From Sulfurimonas sp. (GTDB lineage Bacteria; Campylobacterota; Campylobacteria; Campylobacterales; Sulfurimonadaceae): a DNA stretch of 8,559 nucleotides. Position numbers and translations under genes: made by a program. Where the stretch lies: assembly GCA_002732645.1 (NCBI GenBank), contig NVRL01000031.1:2320-10878 (forward strand). Direction: 5' to 3'. Below are positions 1 through 6,164 of this stretch, piece by piece. Under the pieces are notes generated by a model that was given only the letters and a program-made list of their open reading frames with translations, was not told the origin of the DNA and searched no databases. Each line of letters starts with the position of its first letter. Position 1 is the stretch's first letter.

Positions 1-100
1 TATAGTTAAATATTTTATATGGAGTGAATTTCATAACTAACTGACAGCTATAGCCATCCAAGTCAATATGTGATAGATGGTAGATTGTTTTATTTTTCAT
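1..100 (-). CDS. DHH-family phosphoesterase, N-terminal fragment (runs off left edge)
   Basis: Reading the minus strand from an ATG at 100-98 gives 33 open codons with no stop before the window edge. The peptide begins MKNKTIYHLSHIDLDGYSCQ. The segment HLSHIDLDGYSCQ matches motif I (D-x-D-G) at the start of DHH-superfamily phosphoesterases, in which aspartates bind a catalytic metal; members cleave phosphodiester bonds in small nucleotides or nucleic acids. The start is supported by AAGGAA (105-110 on the minus strand) four bases upstream of the ATG. The gene lies 28 bp downstream of the flhA stop on the same strand, so it is probably co-transcribed with the Rrf2-flhA unit, although a weak promoter of its own is possible. 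The DHH motif and DHHA1 domain would lie outside the window, so substrate and exact subfamily cannot be judged. Confidence 0.72.
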   Translation of the reverse strand, partial: MKNKTIYHLSHIDLDGYSCQLVMKFTPYKIFNY

Positions 101-116
101 TATATTCCTTAAACTT

Positions 117-122
117 ATTATA
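117..122 (-). promoter_or_regulatory. possible -10 box for the DHH gene
   Basis: TATAAT is read on the minus strand in the 28-bp gap between flhA and the DHH-family gene. Transcription would start near 110, right at the Shine-Dalgarno sequence, leaving a leader of only about 10 bases. In such AT-rich DNA this could be chance, and read-through from flhA is an adequate alternative. Confidence 0.25.
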
Positions 123-128
123 CTATAT

Positions 129-2300
129 TTATGATTCTATAGAAATAGAACCCATAACTTCAAAAGTTGCACTTGAGTCAATCTCTGCATGAGAAAGTGT
201 TATAACATCTAGAGAGAATCTCTCAAAAATTTCAGCTAGACCACGACGAAGTTGAGGGTCAACGATAACAACAACAGGAGAGACTCCTTTTTGGAGTAGT
301 TCATGTGCTTTTGTGCTTGTTGCTTGGATGAGTTGATTTATCTCTCCTACGCTTAATAGAAGATTTCTAACACCATCTTGCTCTTGTGACTTTTCAAGCA
401 TCATTTGCTCTGAAAAAGTATCAAAGGTAAGCAGTCTTATAACAGCATCTTCACCAGAATACATCTGTGTAATTATCCTAGAGAGTTTTGAGCGCACTTG
501 TTCTGTTATAAGATCTACATTTTTAGTAAACTCTGCTACATCTGCAATAGTTTCTAGTATCGTAAGCATATCTTTAAGAGGGATTTTTTCATGTAAAAGA
601 CTTTTAAGAATACGCTGTATTAGACCAATAGAAGCAACTTTTTGTACATCGTCCACGATAACAGGAAAGTCTGTTTTGATTTTATCTATAAGAGTCTGAA
701 CTTCTTGACGAGTAAGTAGATCTTCTGCATTACGTTTTACAAGTTCACTCATATGTGTAGAAATTACAGTTGCCGGATCAACAACTGTATATCCATTAAT
801 AATAGCATCTTCTTTTTGGTCAGGTGATATCCAAATAGCATCTAGCCCAAATGCAGGCTCTTTTGTAGCCTCTCCGTCAATCTCACCTGTTGCCATTCCA
901 CTATCCATAGCTAAGAATTTATCAGGTTTTATAGAACCTTCACCAATTGAGATACCCTTTAGTAATATCTGGTACTGCTCAGGCTGTAGATGTAAATTAT
1001 CCCTGATACGAACCTGAGGCATTAAAAAACCATAGTCAGATGCAATCTTACGCCTCATTGACCGGATACGTTCAAGTAGGTCTCCACCTTGAGAATTATC
1101 TGCTAAACGTATAAGCTGATAGCCAAGGGTGAGTTCTAGCATCTCTACTTTTAGTATATCTTCAAGAGCTGTTTCTTCTTCTTTTGCTATCTCTTCATTA
1201 GATTTTACAGGTTTAGCCGCAGCTTCTTCTTTAGCTTGTTGTTCTCTATCTTTTGGTGATAGTATATTGTCCACATCAAGTATGGTTAGTTCACCTTTTT
1301 CATACTTATAAACTGACCAACCAAGAAGAGCGAACATGCTACCTACAAAACCCATAGAAGCAGTAGGAAGTCCAGGAACCATAGCAAATAGAATCATGAT
1401 AAAACCAACTATCATCATGATCTTTGCATTACCCATCATCTGGTTGATTGTACCCTCTGCGAAGTTATCTCCATCTCCTGAAGAACGAGTAATCATAATA
1501 CCGGTTGCAGTTGAGATAATAAGTGCCGGAATTTGCCCAACAAGCCCATCACCTATAGTTAGAAGTGTAAAGGTAGAAGCACTGTCTCCTACTGTCATAC
1601 CATGTTGAAATACACCTATAAGAAATCCACCGATAATATTGATAAGAGTGATGATAATACCCGCAACTGCATCACCTTTAACAAACTTAGATGAACCATC
1701 CATAGCTCCATAAAAATTTGCATCTTGAAGAATATCAGCACGACGTTGTTTAGCCTCGGCATCATCAATTAGTCCAGCGTTAAGGTCAGCATCCACTGCC
1801 ATCTGTTTACCTGGCATGGAGTCTAGTGTAAAACGAGCAGCAACCTCTGCAACCCTCGTAGAACCTTTGGTTATAACCATAAAGTTGATTAAAACTAAGA
1901 TAGAGAAAACTATAATACCGATAACAAAGTTACCACCTACAACAAAGTCACCAAAGCTGGTGATAATACTACTAACAGCACCAGTGCCTTCGTGACCATG
2001 GCTCAGAATCATTCTGGTGGTAGCGATATTTAGGGAGAGTCTAAATAGAGTTAAAATAAGAATGAGTGTTGGAAAAGTTGTTAAGTCTGTAGGTTTTGGA
2101 ACATATAGTGATATGAGTAAAATTAAAACAGCTAAAGCCATAGATATTGTTAGAAAAACATCCAGTACAGCAGATGGGAGAGGAACGATTATAATAGCCA
2201 GTATTGCCATTACAAAAATAACTACACTTAAATCTTTTTGTCCAAGAAGAAAGTTTAGTGCTGTCCCTATTTGCTGTTTTGTTGTGAGTTTTCTCGCCAT
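129..2300 (-). CDS. flhA: FlhA, flagellar type III export gate protein
   Basis: This 723-residue protein is full length for the family. FlhA forms a nonameric ring in the inner membrane at the base of the flagellum; its membrane part helps convert proton-motive force into protein export, and its cytoplasmic ring docks chaperone-substrate complexes. Residues 1-330 are strongly hydrophobic with about eight membrane segments (for example 24-42, 45-66, 119-141, 211-232, 246-270, 295-328). The FHIPEP family signature region RLSLNIATTRMIL is at 87-99. The cytoplasmic loop contains MDGSSKFVKGD (200-210). K205, D210 and D251, and loop residues R149, R156 and D160, line up with functionally important residues of Salmonella FlhA with a constant offset of two. 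An acidic linker (about 335-380) leads to the cytoplasmic domain (about 380-723). The ATG lies two bases after the Rrf2 stop, so translation is probably coupled. No frameshift or missing region is visible. Confidence 0.97.
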   Translation of the reverse strand: MARKLTTKQQIGTALNFLLGQKDLSVVIFVMAILAIIIVPLPSAVLDVFLTISMALAVLILLISLYVPKPTDLTTFPTLILILTLFRLSLNIATTRMILSHGHEGTGAVSSIITSFGDFVVGGNFVIGIIVFSILVLINFMVITKGSTRVAEVAARFTLDSMPGKQMAVDADLNAGLIDDAEAKQRRADILQDANFYGAMDGSSKFVKGDAVAGIIITLINIIGGFLIGVFQHGMTVGDSASTFTLLTIGDGLVGQIPALIISTATGIMITRSSGDGDNFAEGTINQMMGNAKIMMIVGFIMILFAMVPGLPTASMGFVGSMFALLGWSVYKYEKGELTILDVDNILSPKDREQQAKEEAAAKPVKSNEEIAKEEETALEDILKVEMLELTLGYQLIRLADNSQGGDLLERIRSMRRKIASDYGFLMPQVRIRDNLHLQPEQYQILLKGISIGEGSIKPDKFLAMDSGMATGEIDGEATKEPAFGLDAIWISPDQKEDAIINGYTVVDPATVISTHMSELVKRNAEDLLTRQEVQTLIDKIKTDFPVIVDDVQKVASIGLIQRILKSLLHEKIPLKDMLTILETIADVAEFTKNVDLITEQVRSKLSRIITQMYSGEDAVIRLLTFDTFSEQMMLEKSQEQDGVRNLLLSVGEINQLIQATSTKAHELLQKGVSPVVVIVDPQLRRGLAEIFERFSLDVITLSHAEIDSSATFEVMGSISIES

Positions 2301-2302
2301 TA

Positions 2303-2704
2303 CTACTCTAAAATATCATCAAGTGATAAGTCGGCTAAAAAGTAATCTATTTTACCTTGGAGTTTATTTAAAAATGGCCAGATAGAGCAAAGTTCAGCTC
2401 TGTCACTTGGACAATCTTTTTGAGATGGTGAGCAGTCAAACACGGCTGGTGCTTTTCCCTCAACCGCACTCATAACACTTAGCATACTAATCTCTTTAGG
2501 TTTTTTTAGTAGAGTAAACCCACCATTAACACCTTTGTAAGATTTTAAAATACCATTTTTTGCTAGAGCCTGTAGAATCTTTGCTAAAAAGCTTTTAGGT
2601 ATGGATAGTTGATTAGAAAGGGTTTCACTATCTATAGGTGAATCAGCTTTTGATAAAACAATAAGAGAGAGTATTGCGTATTCACTTGCACGAGTTATTA
2701 ACAT
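2303..2704 (-). CDS. Rrf2-family transcriptional regulator, probable Fe-S cluster sensor
   Basis: This 133-residue protein starts MLITRASEYAILSLI, the typical Rrf2 opening (helix 1 of the winged-helix domain). It continues with a recognition-helix region (IPKSFLAKILQALAKNGIL, 35-53) and the wing segment KGVNGGFTLLKKP (57-69). Three cysteines, C91, C98 and C106, sit in the loop after the dimerisation helix, spaced C-x6-C-x7-C. IscR and NsrR carry three cysteines in the same place that bind a [2Fe-2S] or [4Fe-4S] cluster. E8 lies near where NsrR uses D8 and RsrR uses E8 as the fourth ligand, so a cluster is likely. The protein is probably a DNA-binding repressor or activator responding to iron, oxygen, NO or redox state. 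It is the first gene of the unit, with its stop two bases before flhA, and diverges from a c-di-GMP gene. Its targets are unknown; control of its own promoter and the divergent one is inference. Confidence 0.9.
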   Translation of the reverse strand: MLITRASEYAILSLIVLSKADSPIDSETLSNQLSIPKSFLAKILQALAKNGILKSYKGVNGGFTLLKKPKEISMLSVMSAVEGKAPAVFDCSPSQKDCPSDRAELCSIWPFLNKLQGKIDYFLADLSLDDILE

Positions 2705-2742
2705 AATATTTACTTTTAATTTAGATTTTAATATTTAAAGAG

Positions 2743-2748
2743 ATTATA
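2743..2748 (-). promoter_or_regulatory. -10 box of the Rrf2-flhA promoter
   Basis: On the minus strand the sequence reads GGATATAATCTC, a perfect TATAAT. Transcription would start near 2736, giving a leader of about 32 bases before the Rrf2 ATG at 2704. No convincing -35 box is present, as is normal for epsilonproteobacterial sigma-70 promoters. This is the only good promoter seen for flhA in the window. Confidence 0.6.
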
Positions 2749-2796
2749 TCCAAAGAAGTTGAATTTAATTTAAGTTTCAAATATTAGAAAAGTGAG

Positions 2797-2802
2797 TATA
2801 AT
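2797..2802 (+). promoter_or_regulatory. -10 box of the c-di-GMP gene promoter (leaderless start possible)
   Basis: GAGTATAATG contains a perfect TATAAT that ends only six bases before the ATG at 2809. Transcription from it would begin at or within a base or two of the start codon, giving a leaderless or nearly leaderless mRNA. A weak GTGAG at 2792-2796 lies 12 bases upstream of the ATG, too far for a good Shine-Dalgarno site. Confidence 0.5.
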
Positions 2803-2808
2803 GTCTTT

Positions 2809-5148
2809 ATGTCCTATAAAGTAATATCAAGAAAACTAATCATAATAGTTCCTATTATGTTTTTTATTATTGCCTTTGTCAGAATTTCTCTGAATTATTT
2901 TGAAAATAAAAAGAGTGTAGAAGAATTTATATCTGAGCAGTCAAAGCTAGTAGATTCTTTATATATGACACACAGAAATTATTATCAAAATCTTTACCTT
3001 GAAAAAATAATAAAATTAGATGAGAAAACTATTGCTGGATTGCCGGCATACTCCGCTTCCGAGATTTCAAAAACATTCTCCGAACAAAACAGACTTCAAA
3101 TTACAATGCAAACAGTTAGTGATAGAGCTAGAAATCCTAAAAATCAAGCAGATATATATGAGCTAGAAGCTATAAAATATTTTAAAGATAATAAGGATGC
3201 TAAAGAGTATTTTAGTCAAGAGAATGATTTTTATCAATATGCAACTCCACTGAAAATTGAAAAAAAGTGTTTAACATGTCATGGAGAAAAATCAAAAGCT
3301 CCAAAATTTATATCTGATAAATATGGTACTGCTTATGACTATTCAATTGGTGATATAAGAGGTATACTAAGTATTAAAGTACCGACTTATCATGTAGACA
3401 AAATAATTAGTAAACAATTCCTTGGTTCAGTTTTGTATGATCTGCTTCTAATGGTTATTATCTCACTTATCGCATTCTATTTGATGAGATTTTTCTCAAA
3501 ACTACAAGTAAAGCTTGAAGCGGAACTAGATGAAAGAACAGTTGAGTTACAGAACTCACTTTCATTTTTAGAGAGTTATAAGGATGCTATTGATAGTAAC
3601 CTTATCGTTTCTAAAACTGATTTGGATGGAATAATAACTTATGTAAATGATAACTTTTGTAAGGTGACAGGTTATAGTCGTGAAGAGGTAATTGGGAAAA
3701 ACCATAATATTTTAAGAGATAAATCTTTTTCCAAAGCTATGTACAAAAAACTTTGGTCAACTATTGTAACAAGAGAGACATGGCATGGTAGAATAAGAAA
3801 TGTAAAAAAAGATGGCTCACTATATTGGGTAGATGCGACTATTACACCAATTATAAATGCTAATGGTAATATAACTGAATATATCTCTATTAGACATGAT
3901 ATTACTCAACTTATAGATCAAAAAAATGAATTGAAAACTTTTGCAAACACTGATTCTCTTACAAAACTTGGTAATAGAAATGCACTTAAAGAAGAGATAG
4001 AGAACGGTGAAAATATATTTTTGATTTTAGTAAATATAGATAGTTTTTCTCAGTTAAATGATTTTTATGGACATGAACTAGGAGATGCTATTTTAATAGA
4101 GTTTGCTTCAAAACTATTAGAAATATGTAGTTTGAATGAAGAGCTTAAACTCTTTAGGGTAAGTGGTGATGAGTTTGTAGTTCTTACTGTAGATGTACCA
4201 GCTCATAGCGTTGTCCAACAAGCTCAATCAATTGTAAAATATATAAACTCGCATATTTATGAAGTAAAAGACGAGACAGTTGAGATAAATGCAACAGTAA
4301 GTATCTCTTTAGAAGAAAAAGACCAGTTACTCATAACTGCAGATATGGCTCTAAAAATTGCAAGGCGAGAAGCAAAAGATCTTATTGTTTTTGATAAAGC
4401 TATGAGTCTAGATAAAGAGTATGAGAATAATATGCTTTGGACTAAGAAGATAAAAGAGGCTATAAAAAATGATAAGATAGTTCTTTTCTTCCAGCCAATT
4501 GTAGATAATGATACTAGAAAAATCAATAAGTATGAATCCCTTATTAGACTTATTGATGAAGATGATAACGTTATAACACCGTACTTCTTTTTAGATATTG
4601 CGAAAAAAGCTAAACTCTATAAACAACTTACAAGAATTGTAATCCAGAAAAGTTTTGAGAACTTTAGAGAGAATGACTTTGAATTTTCAATAAACCTAAG
4701 TATAGATGATATATTAGACAAAGAGATAAATGAATATATTTTAGAGATGCTTGCAATATATAATATTTCTAACAGGGTGATATTTGAGATAGTTGAATCT
4801 GAAAGTATAGAGAACTTTTATGAGATACAGAAATTTATAAAAAATGTAAAAGTACTAGGTTGTAGGATTGCCATAGATGATTTTGGCACAGGTTACTCAA
4901 ACTTTGAGTATTTAATGAGACTAGAAGCAGATTTTATAAAAATAGATGGCTCAATCATCAAAGAGATACTACATGATAAAAACTCTGAGATTATAACAAC
5001 AGTAATGGTTGATTTTGCCAAGAAGATGAATATCCAGGTTATTGCTGAGTTTGTTGAGAATGAAGAGATATTTGAAAAAGTAAAAGAGTTGGGAATTGAG
5101 AACTCCCAAGGGTATTACTTTAGTGAGCCTAAACCATTTTTAATATAG
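2809..5148 (+). CDS. membrane haem-c/PAS sensor with GGDEF and EAL domains (c-di-GMP turnover)
   Basis: This is a 779-residue inner-membrane protein. A first membrane segment (about 9-27) is followed by a periplasmic domain (about 28-204) with a haem-c attachment motif C154-L-T-C157-H158, resembling the Tll0287-like (DUF3365) sensor family. A second membrane segment (about 205-227) leads through a coiled linker to a PAS domain (about 255-370). The PAS carries GKNHNILR (296-303) and tryptophans W316 and W325, as in flavin-binding NifL/Aer-type PAS domains. The GGDEF domain (about 380-530) has SGDEF (452-456) but Asn409 where the first metal-binding Asp is expected, and no RxxD inhibitory site. 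The EAL domain (about 545-779) has ESL (576-578), N629, E660/E663, D690-D691, K711, E747 and Q767, so phosphodiesterase activity is likely. Proposed role: lowering or setting c-di-GMP in response to periplasmic redox state or a gas. ATG 2809 is the only usable start; an in-frame stop lies at 2785. It diverges from Rrf2-flhA. Confidence 0.92.
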   Translation: MSYKVISRKLIIIVPIMFFIIAFVRISLNYFENKKSVEEFISEQSKLVDSLYMTHRNYYQNLYLEKIIKLDEKTIAGLPAYSASEISKTFSEQNRLQITMQTVSDRARNPKNQADIYELEAIKYFKDNKDAKEYFSQENDFYQYATPLKIEKKCLTCHGEKSKAPKFISDKYGTAYDYSIGDIRGILSIKVPTYHVDKIISKQFLGSVLYDLLLMVIISLIAFYLMRFFSKLQVKLEAELDERTVELQNSLSFLESYKDAIDSNLIVSKTDLDGIITYVNDNFCKVTGYSREEVIGKNHNILRDKSFSKAMYKKLWSTIVTRETWHGRIRNVKKDGSLYWVDATITPIINANGNITEYISIRHDITQLIDQKNELKTFANTDSLTKLGNRNALKEEIENGENIFLILVNIDSFSQLNDFYGHELGDAILIEFASKLLEICSLNEELKLFRVSGDEFVVLTVDVPAHSVVQQAQSIVKYINSHIYEVKDETVEINATVSISLEEKDQLLITADMALKIARREAKDLIVFDKAMSLDKEYENNMLWTKKIKEAIKNDKIVLFFQPIVDNDTRKINKYESLIRLIDEDDNVITPYFFLDIAKKAKLYKQLTRIVIQKSFENFRENDFEFSINLSIDDILDKEINEYILEMLAIYNISNRVIFEIVESESIENFYEIQKFIKNVKVLGCRIAIDDFGTGYSNFEYLMRLEADFIKIDGSIIKEILHDKNSEIITTVMVDFAKKMNIQVIAEFVENEEIFEKVKELGIENSQGYYFSEPKPFLI

Positions 5149-5154
5149 TTTTGA

Positions 5155-5160
5155 TATAAT
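5155..5160 (+). promoter_or_regulatory. -10 box of the rpsO promoter
   Basis: TTGATATAATCCC begins just after the stop codon of the c-di-GMP gene and contains a perfect TATAAT. The predicted start near 5167 gives a leader of roughly 58 bases before the rpsO ATG. No clear terminator separates it from the upstream gene, so some read-through is possible. Confidence 0.6.
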
Positions 5161-5171
5161 CCCAATTCAAC

Positions 5172-5192
5172 TTTATACATGTAATGTGTAAA
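5172..5192 (+). promoter_or_regulatory. hairpin in the rpsO 5' leader, candidate S15 autoregulatory element
   Basis: TTTATACAT (5172-5180) pairs with ATGTGTAAA (5184-5192) across a 3-base loop, giving nine RNA pairs including one U-G wobble. It lies at the start of the predicted leader, about 20 bases upstream of the Shine-Dalgarno site. S15 represses its own mRNA through leader structures in several bacterial phyla, with structures that differ between groups. The regulatory role here is inferred from position and pairing only. Confidence 0.4.
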
Positions 5193-5213
5193 TGTTAGAT
5201 TATTATACCCATC

Positions 5214-5219
5214 AGGAGG
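5214..5219 (+). promoter_or_regulatory. strong ribosome binding site that fixes the rpsO start
   Basis: A perfect AGGAGG sits five bases before ATG 5225. The earlier in-frame ATG at 5192 would place this site inside the coding region and has none of its own, so 5225 is the real start. CCAT (5209-5212) can pair with ATGG (5225-5228), enclosing the site in a weak stem. Confidence 0.85.
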
Positions 5220-5224
5220 CTATT

Positions 5225-5500
5225 ATGGCTTTAGATTCGGCTAAAAAACAAGAAATAGTATCAAAATATGGTCGCTCAGAGAGTGACACAGGTTCAAGTG
5301 AAGTTCAAATTGCACTTTTAACAACAAGAATTACAGAGTTAACAGAGCACTTAAAAATATTTAAAAAAGATCACGCTTCTAGACTTGGTTTACTTAAACT
5401 AGTTGGTCAACGTCGTCGTTTAATGAAATATTTTAAAAGAAAAGATAAAGAAGCTTATCTTAAATTAGTAGAAGATCTAGGTATCAGAGATAATATCTAA
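5225..5500 (+). CDS. rpsO: 30S ribosomal protein S15
   Basis: This is a 91-residue protein, [16 protein letters not shown] onward, normal for S15 (about 89-90 residues). S15 binds the central domain of 16S rRNA early in 30S assembly and contacts 23S rRNA across the subunit interface. Family motifs are clear: [13 protein letters not shown] (21-33), the loop with H42, D49 and S52 that contacts rRNA, and [12 protein letters not shown] (59-70). The start at 5225 is chosen for its AGGAGG and because family members begin here; an upstream in-frame ATG would add [11 protein letters not shown], which is not S15-like. It has its own promoter and a leader hairpin, and a downstream hairpin probably ends the transcript. 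In Campylobacter rpsO lies beside the Rrf2 gene and flhA; here a c-di-GMP gene separates them. Confidence 0.97.
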   Translation: MALDSAKKQEIVSKYGRSESDTGSSEVQIALLTTRITELTEHLKIFKKDHASRLGLLKLVGQRRRLMKYFKRKDKEAYLKLVEDLGIRDNI

Positions 5501-5520
5501 ATTTACTCTTAATCATACAA

Positions 5521-5550
5521 CTTAAATTCCTCCTACCAGAGGGCTTTAAG
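5521..5550 (+). terminator. hairpin downstream of rpsO, probable terminator or mRNA 3' end
   Basis: CTTAAA and TTTAAG flank an inner stem (TCCTC with GAGGG, including one wobble) and a six-base loop CTACCA, with one internal mismatch. The hairpin begins 20 bases after the rpsO stop. It is not followed by a clean T-run (AAGATTTCTCCTTTT), so it may be a weak intrinsic terminator or a 3'-stabilising structure. The remaining DNA up to the next gene (5551-5717) is AT-rich and shows only possible promoters. Confidence 0.5.
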
Positions 5551-5583
5551 AAGATTTCTCCTTTTACAATAAATATAACTTTT

Positions 5584-5589
5584 TATAAT
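5584..5589 (+). promoter_or_regulatory. possible distal -10 box for the PAS-receptor operon
   Basis: TTTTTATAATAATAAA contains a perfect TATAAT about 130 bases upstream of the PAS gene. It would give a leader of around 120 bases. In this AT-rich stretch chance occurrence is quite possible. Confidence 0.3.
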
Positions 5590-5674
5590 AATAAAACTAC
5601 AAAATCATACACAAATCTAAATTAAATTACATATATTCACAAAAACTCATCCCTTTAAATTTAATTTCAGTCCC

Positions 5675-5680
5675 TACATT
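5675..5680 (+). promoter_or_regulatory. possible proximal -10 box for the PAS-receptor operon
   Basis: TACATT, a four-of-six match to TATAAT, would start transcription near 5687 and give a leader of about 31 bases to the GTG start at 5718. No sigma-54 (GG-N10-GC) or flagellar sigma-28 signature is apparent in this gap. Confidence 0.3.
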
Positions 5681-5706
5681 GTAAGCTATGCAACAAAAGA
5701 TTTTTT

Positions 5707-5711
5707 GGAGG
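5707..5711 (+). promoter_or_regulatory. ribosome binding site deciding a GTG start for the PAS gene
   Basis: GGAGG is followed by six bases and then GTG at 5718 in the PAS reading frame. The longer reading from ATG 5688 has no Shine-Dalgarno site and would place GGAGG inside the coding region. Confidence 0.75.
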
Positions 5712-5717
5712 TTTAGT

Positions 5718-6146
5718 GTGTCTAAACATAACAGTGAAATAAGCACAGAGGGTCTAACATTTTTAGAAGATGGTGAAGTTTTATATGATGACTTATATCT
5801 TTTAAGTGAAACAGATGAAAAGGGAATAGTTGAATATGCTAGTGACTCTTTTTTAAAAATAGCAAATTTACATAGAGATGAATTGGTTGGTCAACCCCAT
5901 AGTCTGGTACGTCATCAAGATATGCCAAGAGCTGCATTTAAATCTTTATGGGATGATGTTCAGTCTAAAGGGTTTTGGACTGGTTATGTAAAAAATGCAA
6001 GAAAAGGCGGTGGATACTACTGGGTTTACGCAACAGTTCTTCGTTCAGTTGATAAAAACGGAAAAACAAAATATGTCTCTATCCGCGTTAAACCATCTCG
6101 TGAAGATATTAAAAAAGCCGAAGCGCTTTACTCAACACTAGATTAG
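5718..6146 (+). CDS. stand-alone Aer/CetB-like PAS sensor protein
   Basis: Taken from the GTG at 5718, this is a 142-residue soluble protein made almost entirely of one PAS domain (about 25-125). It closely resembles the N-terminal PAS of E. coli Aer, which binds FAD and reports redox state to the flagellar motor. GQPHSLVRHQDMPRAAF (58-74) matches the Aer motif, with R65, H66 and D68 standing for Aer R57, H58 and D60. W78, W87, KNARKGGGYYWV (92-103) and N93 also match; the Asn of the Aer segment AND is replaced by S42. It has no membrane segment or signalling domain of its own. The receptor gene follows after 18 bp, so the likely arrangement is a split redox sensor passing its signal to a separate receptor, as in the CetA/CetB pair of Campylobacter. 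FAD binding and energy taxis are inferred from similarity. The reading could be extended to ATG 5688 but has no support there. Confidence 0.88.
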   Translation: MSKHNSEISTEGLTFLEDGEVLYDDLYLLSETDEKGIVEYASDSFLKIANLHRDELVGQPHSLVRHQDMPRAAFKSLWDDVQSKGFWTGYVKNARKGGGYYWVYATVLRSVDKNGKTKYVSIRVKPSREDIKKAEALYSTLD

Positions 6147-6164
6147 AATCCAAAGGAATTTATA

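Noticed and set aside
1129..1608. Two plus-strand open frames (1129-1311 and 1336-1608) antisense to flhA
   Set aside because: Low-complexity Ser/Ile-rich translations with no ribosome binding site, lying wholly inside a certain flhA gene on the other strand.
2017..2385. Plus-strand 122-codon open frame across the flhA / Rrf2 junction
   Set aside because: Antisense to two well-supported genes, no family resemblance and no start signals.
2801..2803. ATG at 2801 as alternative start for the c-di-GMP gene
   Set aside because: It is out of frame with the long coding region and overlaps the TATAAT box.
4257..4526. Minus-strand 89-codon open frame inside the c-di-GMP gene
   Set aside because: Shadow of the GGDEF-EAL coding sequence; Ser/Phe-rich composition typical of reverse-strand reading.
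5179..5198. Tiny upstream frames in the rpsO leader (ATG-TAA at 5179 and a four-codon frame at 5184)
   Set aside because: No Shine-Dalgarno site precedes either; they arise from the palindromic ATG-rich hairpin.
5192..5224. Longer rpsO reading from ATG 5192
   Set aside because: The added residues are unlike S15, the ATG lies in the leader hairpin, and the perfect AGGAGG serves ATG 5225.
5501..5717. Sigma-54 or sigma-28 flagellar promoter before the PAS-receptor operon
   Set aside because: No GG-N10-GC or CGAT-type element was found; only sigma-70-like boxes are present.
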